Assembly: GCA_043747745.1 (NCBI GenBank)
Contig: JAYTOP010000011.1
Coordinates: forward strand, 42,362-106,361
Direction of reading: 5' to 3'
DNA length: 64,000 bases
DNA from: SZAS-103 sp043747745
Lineage (GTDB): Bacteria > Pseudomonadota > Gammaproteobacteria > Xanthomonadales > Xanthomonadaceae
The notes under the pieces were generated by a model, which saw nothing but the letters and a program-made list of their open reading frames with translations, was not told the origin of the DNA and did not search any database. Below, piece after piece: positions 58,109 to 64,000 of the stretch (position 1 is the stretch's first letter; each line of letters begins with the position of its first letter). Position numbers and translations under genes: made by a program.

Positions 58109-60655
58109 ATGACGGTGTCCACTACTCCCGCGTTGTCGTCCCCGCCGCGCCGCGCACCCTTGTGGGCGCTGCTGCTGGGCAAATTGCTCGCTCCGTGGAT
58201 CCGTCTGCGGATCGAGCCGGCCGACGATGTCGCGCAGCTCGCTGCCGACCCGCGACCCCTGTGTTTCGTGCTCGAACGCTACGGCCTGTCGAACGCGCTG
58301 ATCCTCGAACGTGCCTGCCGCGAATCCGGGCTGCCATCGCCGCTGACGCCGCTTGCTGGCGATCCGCTCGGCCACAAACGCGCCTACATCGCACTCTCGC
58401 GCCGCCGTGGCGCATGGTTTGGCCGCCCGCGCACGCGCACCCATTCCGAAGGACTGGAAAAGCTGCTCGACCTGCAGCGCACCCATTCCGATCTCGATGT
58501 TCAATTGGTTCCGGTGTCGATCTTCATCGGCCGCGCACCGGATCGCCAATCCGGCTGGTTCTCGGTGCTGTTCTCGGAGAACTGGGAGCTGGTTGGACGC
58601 TTCCGTCGATTCCTCGCGGTGCTGCTCAATGGCCGCAACACGATCGTGCAATTCGCCACACCGATTCCGTTGCGCACAGCGATCGCGGAAAACCTGCCGC
58701 CCGAACGCACCCTGCGCAAGCTCTCGCGCGTGTTGCGCGTGCACTTCGGGCGCATTCGCGCGGCGGTGATCGGCCCCGACCTGTCGCACCGCCGCCTGCT
58801 GGTCGACAAGGTACTCGCGTCCGAACCGGTGAAGCAGGCGATCGCCGACCAGGCGCGCAAGGACAACAAACCGGTCGAGGACGCCTGGCGCAAGGCGCAT
58901 GCGATCGCCTGGGAAATCGCCGCCGACTATTCGCATCCGGTCGTGCGCTCGCTGTCGTTCATGCTCACGCCGCTCTGGAACCGCATCTACAACGGCGTCC
59001 ACGTCCACCACCTCGACACGCTGAAGGACATCGCGCCGGGACACGAAGTCGTCTACGTGCCGTCGCACCGCAGTCACATCGATTACCTGCTGCTGTCGTA
59101 CCTGTTGTATTCGCATTCGATCGTGCCGCCGCACATCGTCGCCGGCGTCAACCTCAACATGCCGGTGATCGGGCCGCTGCTGCGCAAGGGCGGCGCGTTC
59201 TTCATCCGCCGCAGCATCCGCGGCAGCGCACTGTATTCGACGGTGCTCAGCGAATACGTCGCGATGCTCGTCGGCGAAGGTTTCTCGCTGGAATATTTCA
59301 TCGAAGGCGGGCGTTCGCGCACCGGGAGGCTGCTGCAACCGAAGTCCGGCATGCTGGCGATGACCGTACGCGGTTTCCTGCGCAAGCCGCGTCGACCTGT
59401 GGTGTTCCAGCCGGTCTATATCGGCTACGAAAAGCTCATGGAGGGCAAGAGTTACCTTCACGAATTGACCGGCGGACCAAAACAGAAGGAAACCGTATGG
59501 GCGCTGGTGCGTGGCGCGCTCGGGGTTCTGCGCAAGCGCTATGGCCGGGTCGCGGTGAGCTTCGGCGAACCGATCCTGCTCGATGACATCCTGCAGCAAT
59601 ACGCGCCGGACTGGCGCGAACGCACGGTCGGCGACGACGACCGCCTGAAGTGGCTGGGCGGCGCGATGGACGATCTCGCGCAACGCATCCAGGTCAACAT
59701 CAACCGCAGCGCCGACGTCAATCCGGTCAACCTGCTCGCGCTCACGATGCTGTCGATGCCCAAGCACGCGATGAATGAGAGCGACCTGCTCGAACAGCTC
59801 GCACTGTCGAAACGGCTGCTCGCGGCGGTGCCGTATTCGGATCGCGTGACCGTGACCGAAAGCGACCCGGCGGCGATCGTCGCCTATGGCGAAAGCATCA
59901 ACATCCTCCACCGCACCGCGCATCCGCTCGGCGACGTGTTGTCGATGGACGATGAAACCGCCGTGTTGCAGACCTATTACCGCAACAACGTGCTGCACCT
60001 GTTCACCGCGCCGGCATGGGTCGCGTGCTGCTTCCAGAACAACCGTCGCATGAGCCGCGCAGGCGTGCTGCGACTCGGTCACACGCTGTATCCGTTCCTG
60101 CAGAACGAGTTGTTCCTGCCGTGGACGCAGGACGGTTTCGGCAAATGCCTGGAAGCCACCATCACCCAGTTCGTCTACGAGGGCCTGCTCAAGTTCGATG
60201 CCGCGACCGACATGCTGAGTCGCGGACCCGGTCAGACCGACGAAGTGTTCCGCCTGCGCTCGGTCGCGCACAGCCTGCAACAGGCATTCGAGCGCTACTT
60301 CATCGCGATCGCGGTGCTGGTCAAGAACGGCCCGCACACGCTGTCGGCGGGCGAACTCGAAAACCTCTGCCAGATGACCGCGCAACGGCTGAGCCTGCTG
60401 TATGCGCCGGCCGCGCCGGAATTCTTCGACCGCACCCTGTTCCGTGGCTTCATCCAGAAAATGCGCGAGATCGGGCTGGTCAAGACCGATGCCGACGGCA
60501 AGCTCGACTATGGCGACGATCTCGACGCCTGGGCCAAGGACGCCAAGCTCATCCTCGGTCGCGAATTGCGCCACACGATCCTGAAGATCACGCCCGAAAC
60601 AGCACGCGCCGCACACCAGGCAGCGCCCGCACCGACCGAGGCACCGAGCGCCTGA
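58109..60655 (+). CDS. plsB: Glycerol-3-phosphate 1-O-acyltransferase
   Basis: The protein has 848 residues, close to the usual PlsB length. The acyltransferase boxes are present: VPSHRSHIDYLLLSY (H-x4-D), GAFFIRRS, YFIEGGRSRTGRLLQPK and VVFQPVYIGYEK. It adds the first acyl chain to glycerol-3-phosphate at the inner membrane, the first step in phospholipid synthesis. It starts 67 bases after the lipoprotein gene. The C-terminal 20 residues are Ala/Pro-rich. Confidence 0.96.
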   Translation: MTVSTTPALSSPPRRAPLWALLLGKLLAPWIRLRIEPADDVAQLAADPRPLCFVLERYGLSNALILERACRESGLPSPLTPLAGDPLGHKRAYIALSRRRGAWFGRPRTRTHSEGLEKLLDLQRTHSDLDVQLVPVSIFIGRAPDRQSGWFSVLFSENWELVGRFRRFLAVLLNGRNTIVQFATPIPLRTAIAENLPPERTLRKLSRVLRVHFGRIRAAVIGPDLSHRRLLVDKVLASEPVKQAIADQARKDNKPVEDAWRKAHAIAWEIAADYSHPVVRSLSFMLTPLWNRIYNGVHVHHLDTLKDIAPGHEVVYVPSHRSHIDYLLLSYLLYSHSIVPPHIVAGVNLNMPVIGPLLRKGGAFFIRRSIRGSALYSTVLSEYVAMLVGEGFSLEYFIEGGRSRTGRLLQPKSGMLAMTVRGFLRKPRRPVVFQPVYIGYEKLMEGKSYLHELTGGPKQKETVWALVRGALGVLRKRYGRVAVSFGEPILLDDILQQYAPDWRERTVGDDDRLKWLGGAMDDLAQRIQVNINRSADVNPVNLLALTMLSMPKHAMNESDLLEQLALSKRLLAAVPYSDRVTVTESDPAAIVAYGESINILHRTAHPLGDVLSMDDETAVLQTYYRNNVLHLFTAPAWVACCFQNNRRMSRAGVLRLGHTLYPFLQNELFLPWTQDGFGKCLEATITQFVYEGLLKFDAATDMLSRGPGQTDEVFRLRSVAHSLQQAFERYFIAIAVLVKNGPHTLSAGELENLCQMTAQRLSLLYAPAAPEFFDRTLFRGFIQKMREIGLVKTDADGKLDYGDDLDAWAKDAKLILGRELRHTILKITPETARAAHQAAPAPTEAPSA

Positions 60656-60670
60656 GCCGCAGTCGCGAAA

Positions 60671-60877
60671 TCAGGCGTCAAGATCAGGGATCAGCTTGCT
60701 TTCCAGACGCGTGATCGCATCCTTGATCAGCAATTTGCGTTTCTTCAGCCGACGCAACTGCAGCTCGTCCATGCGCAGGTCGGCGGCCACGCGATCGATT
60801 GCGGCGTCGAGGTCGCGATGTTCGAGCTTGAGATGGTTGAGCTGGGCGACGATGTCGGCCGGATCGTAGGGTTGCAT
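60671..60877 (-). CDS. YdcH family small protein (DUF465)
   Basis: A 68-residue helical protein. It matches the DUF465/YdcH family: HLKLEHRDLDAAIDRVAAD, then LQLRRLKKRKLLIKDAITRLE. The function is unknown. It lies between plsB and ttcA on the opposite strand. Confidence 0.9.
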   Translation of the reverse strand: MQPYDPADIVAQLNHLKLEHRDLDAAIDRVAADLRMDELQLRRLKKRKLLIKDAITRLESKLIPDLDA

Positions 60878-60973
60878 GCGGTTTCCGCGCTTTGCGCCAG
60901 ACGCATGCCGAGCTTACACGCCGCGCGCGGCGTGCGACACCTGTAAACTGTGCGGCCTTCCGATGCGCGTCCG

Positions 60974-61888
60974 ATGACACTTTCCAGCCTCCCATCCAGT
61001 GCGACCGACCAGCCGGTCCGCGAACGCCCCGCAGTCGATCCGCGCGCCGTGCACGAGCACCACAAGCTCGCCAAGCGCCTGCGCCACCAGGTCGGCCGCA
61101 CGATCGCCGACTTCGGCATGATCGAGGACGGCGACAAGGTGATGGTCTGCTTGTCCGGCGGCAAGGACAGCTACACCATGCTCGACGTGCTGCTGCAGTT
61201 GCAGGCGAAAGCGCCAGTGCGCTTCGAACTCGTCGCGGTCAACCTCGACCAGAAGCAGCCGGGATTTCCGGAACACGTGCTGCCGGATTACCTGAAGTCC
61301 ATCGGCGTTGCCTGGACGATCATCGAGCAGGACACCTATTCGGTGGTCAAGCGCGTGATTCCCGAAGGCAAGACGATGTGCTCATTGTGCTCGCGGCTGC
61401 GACGTGGCGCGCTGTATGCGCACGCCGAACGCGAAGGCTTCACCAAGATCGCGCTCGGCCACCACCGCGAGGATCTGGTCGCAACGTTTTTCCTGAATCT
61501 GTTCCACCACGCCAAGCTCGCGACGATGCCGCCGAAGTTGCGCAGCGACGATGGCAAGCATGTGGTCATTCGCCCGCTCGCGCGCACGAGCGAAGACGAC
61601 ATCGTCGCGTATGCGGACTGGAAACAATTTCCGATCATTCCGTGCACGCTGTGCGGCTCGCAGGAAAACCTGCAACGCAAGCAGATCCGCAACATGCTCA
61701 ATGCCTGGGAACGCGAATCGCCCGGCCGCACCGAACAGATCGCGCGTTCGCTCGGCAATGTGAGCGCTGCGCAACTCGCTGATCCGGCGCTGTTCGATTT
61801 CATGGCGCTGGCGAAACGCAACGATGCGCCGCTGCCGGACGCGCATGCGTGGCTTGCCGGCGATTCCAACGCAACGCGCGAAGATTGA
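60974..61888 (+). CDS. ttcA: tRNA 2-thiocytidine synthetase TtcA
   Basis: The protein has 304 residues. The PP-loop is SGGKDS at 61-66. The paired CxxC motifs that hold the Fe-S cluster are CSLC (136-139) and CTLC (224-227). Long stretches follow E. coli TtcA (RRGALYA, ALGHHRED, MPPKLRSDDGKHVVIRPLA). It thiolates C32 of certain tRNAs. The start at 60974 gives MTLSSLPSS. Confidence 0.97.
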   Translation: MTLSSLPSSATDQPVRERPAVDPRAVHEHHKLAKRLRHQVGRTIADFGMIEDGDKVMVCLSGGKDSYTMLDVLLQLQAKAPVRFELVAVNLDQKQPGFPEHVLPDYLKSIGVAWTIIEQDTYSVVKRVIPEGKTMCSLCSRLRRGALYAHAEREGFTKIALGHHREDLVATFFLNLFHHAKLATMPPKLRSDDGKHVVIRPLARTSEDDIVAYADWKQFPIIPCTLCGSQENLQRKQIRNMLNAWERESPGRTEQIARSLGNVSAAQLADPALFDFMALAKRNDAPLPDAHAWLAGDSNATRED

Positions 61889-62006
61889 AGCCCCTCTCCC
61901 ATCGGGAGAGGGGTTGCATAGGGGCATTCATGCGGCGGACTCCGTTCGCCTCTCACCTGCCCGCTGGGCATCCTCTCCCGCTGGGAGAGGAATTCTCGAA
62001 GCAGCT
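61889..62006. repeat. Dispersed palindromic repeats between ttcA and rdgC
   Basis: CCCCTCTCCC-atc-GGGAGAGGGG (61891-61913) is a perfect ten-pair hairpin directly after the ttcA stop. A second hairpin CCTCTCCC-gct-GGGAGAGG lies at 61972-61990. Between them are smaller pairs around GCGGCGGACTCCG. The first hairpin may act as the ttcA terminator. The vocabulary repeats that at 9075-9165 and 19905-20115. Confidence 0.85.
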
Positions 62007-62035
62007 TCCTCTCAGCTTTCATATTTGGAGTCTCA

Positions 62036-62977
62036 ATGTTCTTTCGCAACCTGACGTTCTTCCGCTTCCCCACGTCGCTCGATCTCTCCCTTCTCGAAAC
62101 TCACCTCGGTGAATGCGTGCTCAAGCCCGTAGGCCCGATGGAACTATCGTCGCGCGGCTTCATCTCACCGTTCGGCCGCGTCCATCCAGCCTTGGACAAT
62201 TCCGATGCTCAGGATGATCGGAACGTTTTGTCGCACCGGGTCGGCGATTGCATCTGGCTGACCGTCGGCGGCGAGGAACGCCTGCTCCCATCGGTCGTCG
62301 TCAACGACATGGCCGCGAAGAAGATCGCCGAAGCCGAACAGCGTGAAGGCCGCAAGATCGGCGGCCGCGCGCGCAAGCGGATCAAGGACGAGATCGTCAT
62401 CGATCTTTTACCGCGCGCGTTCGTGCGGCCTGTGCGCACCGATGCGTACCTCGACATCGAGCACGGCTTCATCGCGGTGGACACCAGCTCGCGCAAGAAC
62501 GCAGAAAACGTCGTCAGCGAAGTGCGCCGCGCGCTCGGCAGTTTCCCCGCGCTGCCGCTCAACGCCGAAACCAGCCCGCGCGCGGTGCTGACCGGCTGGA
62601 TCGCGGGCGAGTCGTTGCCCGACAGCGTCGTGCTCGGCGACGAATGCGAACTCAAGGACGCGGCCGACCGCGGCGCGATCGTGAAGTGCCAGCGCCAGGA
62701 ATTGCAGGGCGAGGAAATCGGCAAGCACCTCGAATCCGGCAAGCAGGTCACCCGCCTCGCGCTGGGCTTCGACGACCACGTCTCGTTCGTGCTCGGCGAG
62801 GACCTCGTCGTGCGCAAGCTCAAGTTCCTCGACGGTGCCGTGGATCAGCTCGAGAACACCGAGCGCGAATCCCTGCACGCCGAGCTGGACGCGCGCTTCG
62901 CGCTGATGTCGGGCGAGTTGAAGCGTTTGTTCGTGATGCTTGAAACGGCGTTCAAGCTGAGTAGCGTAGAGACTTGA
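62036..62977 (+). CDS. rdgC: Recombination-associated protein RdgC
   Basis: The protein has 313 residues. The start MFFRNLTFFRF and the later LLPRAFVRPVRTDAYLDIEHGFIAVDTSSRKNAE match RdgC, a ring-shaped DNA-binding protein that limits RecA access. About residues 54-64 (NSDAQDDRNV) form an extra loop relative to E. coli RdgC; the DNA there (GCTCAGGATGATCGG) closely resembles the repeat in ubiE (GCTCAGGGTGATCGG). Confidence 0.95.
   Translation: MFFRNLTFFRFPTSLDLSLLETHLGECVLKPVGPMELSSRGFISPFGRVHPALDNSDAQDDRNVLSHRVGDCIWLTVGGEERLLPSVVVNDMAAKKIAEAEQREGRKIGGRARKRIKDEIVIDLLPRAFVRPVRTDAYLDIEHGFIAVDTSSRKNAENVVSEVRRALGSFPALPLNAETSPRAVLTGWIAGESLPDSVVLGDECELKDAADRGAIVKCQRQELQGEEIGKHLESGKQVTRLALGFDDHVSFVLGEDLVVRKLKFLDGAVDQLENTERESLHAELDARFALMSGELKRLFVMLETAFKLSSVET
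62199..62228 (+). repeat. Possible decayed in-frame repeat inside rdgC
   Basis: The words GCTCAGG-TGATCGG are shared with the in-frame repeat of ubiE at 14 of 15 bases, and the reading frame is the same, so the peptides are similar too (AQDDR here, AQGDR in UbiE). The flanking bases have decayed. It lies exactly where RdgC is longer than its E. coli relative. Confidence 0.45.
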
Positions 62978-63023
62978 GCGGCCCAGGCATCAGACAGGGT
63001 TGACCAACGCCAGTCCTCGAAAG

Positions 63024-63788
63024 TCAGCGGGCGTCATTTCGGACGCGCGGCGAATCCCGCTGATGCGGATCGACAGCAACGTCGTGGAATCCAAAAAATT
63101 CGCTTGCCGAACTCATCTCCGGAAGGATGTAGACGATGCCGAAGGTATGGGCGAATGCGGTGCTTACGATCTTCTTGTAGAACGTCGACGGAACGTTGAT
63201 GCATCCATACGAGATGCGGTTGTCCTCGGACGTCGCGCTCTCCAGGCGTTGGGCGCGTCGTTCGACGGGCGTGCCCTTGACGACCGCGTGCATGGAGATG
63301 GAGGCCGCGTAGTCGATCACCAGGATCGATTGGCCGTGCACGTCGCGATCCAGCGACGCCTTGAAGCGACCGGCGGGGGTTGTGCGATCCTCCGGCCGGA
63401 TGGCGGACATCATGCGGTCGCCGATTCCTTCGACAGAACGGTCACCTCGCGCCATGCCGAGCAACGCCGCATCGGATCCCTGGAGATTTCCATGGGCATC
63501 GAACACATACACCCTGGCGTTGACCTTGTCGACAATCGCGTACGGCAGTCCGTGGTTATTTGTTGATTCAGACACCCAGAGGGCGACGCGCCTGACCTCG
63601 GGCGACGCCGACTGGTGCTTGAAATCGACCCTCTCGAGGGAATCCGCTGGCACCCCGGTCTCCGTGGCTGCAGAGACCGTGGTGCACGCAAGCAAGACGA
63701 TCAGGCCAAACCCCAGGGCAAGGCTCTTGCCGGGGCGGCGAGTGCCTGCCCCGGTCCGGTGAATCCAACGCTGCAGACGACTCAGCAT
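63024..63788 (-). CDS. L,D-transpeptidase-like (YkuD) secreted protein
   Basis: The protein has 254 residues with a signal sequence (ALGFGLIVLLACTTVSA). The YkuD-type domain shows the conserved His at H167 (SISMHAVVKG) and the catalytic Cys at C196 in RISYGCINVP. The usual S-H-G-C-x-N motif is S-Y-G-C-x-N here, with His replaced by Tyr. The enzyme may link peptidoglycan stems or lipoprotein to peptidoglycan, but the variant leaves this open. It starts four bases after the proline-rich gene on the same strand. Confidence 0.85.
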   Translation of the reverse strand: MLSRLQRWIHRTGAGTRRPGKSLALGFGLIVLLACTTVSAATETGVPADSLERVDFKHQSASPEVRRVALWVSESTNNHGLPYAIVDKVNARVYVFDAHGNLQGSDAALLGMARGDRSVEGIGDRMMSAIRPEDRTTPAGRFKASLDRDVHGQSILVIDYAASISMHAVVKGTPVERRAQRLESATSEDNRISYGCINVPSTFYKKIVSTAFAHTFGIVYILPEMSSASEFFGFHDVAVDPHQRDSPRVRNDAR

Positions 63789-63792
63789 GCAA

Positions 63793-64000
63793 TCAGTTGC
63801 GATACGGCTTGGGCTTGCGCACCGGCGCCACAAAAGGGGTCGTCTCCTCCTCCACGACTGGACTGGTCTCCACCGTCATTGGCGGCGGCGGCGTAACCAC
63901 CACGACCGATTCAGGCGGCGTGTTCGGCGGCGGCGGCAGCACGGGCGGCGGAAGCCCTGGCGGCGGCAACGGCGGCGGCGGCAGCGGTGGCGGCGGCGGC
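63793..64000 (-). CDS. C-terminal part of a proline-rich protein (cut by window end)
   Basis: The frame is open to the window edge; 68 residues are visible. The part nearest the edge is almost pure proline with Leu, Gly or Asn breaks (PPPPPLPPPP type). The end is acidic and basic in turn (VVEEETTPFVAP, then RKPKPYRN). No domain is visible. The stop lies four bases before the L,D-transpeptidase start, so the two are in one operon. Confidence 0.6.
   Translation of the reverse strand, partial: PPPPPLPPPPLPPPGLPPPVLPPPPNTPPESVVVVTPPPPMTVETSPVVEEETTPFVAPVRKPKPYRN

Noticed and set aside
57899..60616. A 905-codon open frame opposite plsB
   Set aside because: The plus strand encodes a full PlsB with all catalytic boxes; the antisense frame has no family motif.

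Overview
The window reads as GC-rich gammaproteobacterial chromosome. The best fit is the order Xanthomonadales (Lysobacterales). This is inferred from three gene orders (mreB-mreC-mreD-mrdA-rodA-mltB-rlpA-dacA, lptM-dapF-DUF484-xerC, and a LytS/AlgZ-type kinase with an AlgR-type regulator ahead of hemC) and from the many short dispersed palindromic repeats. No rRNA, tRNA, CRISPR array, prophage or integrase island is visible. The only mobile-type gene is a REP-associated tyrosine transposase flanked by its own REP pair.

Layout. 1-10.5 kb: end of an FAD-dependent oxidoreductase, a secreted M1 aminopeptidase, a very large PAS/LOV-like GGDEF-EAL protein, and three short-chain or saccharopine-type dehydrogenases. 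10.5-11.1 kb: RAYT with flanking inverted REPs. 11.1-21.2 kb: the cell-elongation and peptidoglycan cluster on the minus strand, with many 4-base (ATGA) overlaps. 21.4-29.3 kb: PfkB-type kinase, lipoprotein, alpha/beta hydrolase with a duplicated 5' end, a second M1 peptidase, ubiE and an AIM24 protein. 29.5-36.4 kb: small membrane proteins, a VOC protein, a YnbAB-like phospholipid cluster (CDP-alcohol transferase, acyltransferase, CdsA-like), an ECF sigma factor with a membrane partner, DUF971, and a peroxidase-like hydrolase. 36.4-44.3 kb: xerC, DUF484, dapF, lptM, an S9 peptidase, a lipocalin and a WYL regulator. 44.3-49.2 kb: a SoeABC-like molybdoenzyme operon. 49.3-52.2 kb: hemC and the LytS/AlgR pair. 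52.2-64 kb: carboxylesterase, rep helicase, plsB, YdcH, ttcA, rdgC and an L,D-transpeptidase with a proline-rich partner cut by the window end.

The most unusual theme is that short repeat or palindrome modules appear inside conserved enzymes in frame: two in the SoeA-like subunit, one in DapF, one in UbiE, and a degenerate one in RdgC. Related modules sit in intergenic gaps. This resembles the protein-embedded palindromic elements known from Rickettsia. Other notable items are a 31-codon gene between mltB and rlpA that copies the MltB tail and is coupled on both sides by ATGA, a possible small RNA between rep and a lipoprotein gene, a LOV-like domain in the c-di-GMP protein, and a variant CDP-alcohol transferase cluster with an unknown lipid product.
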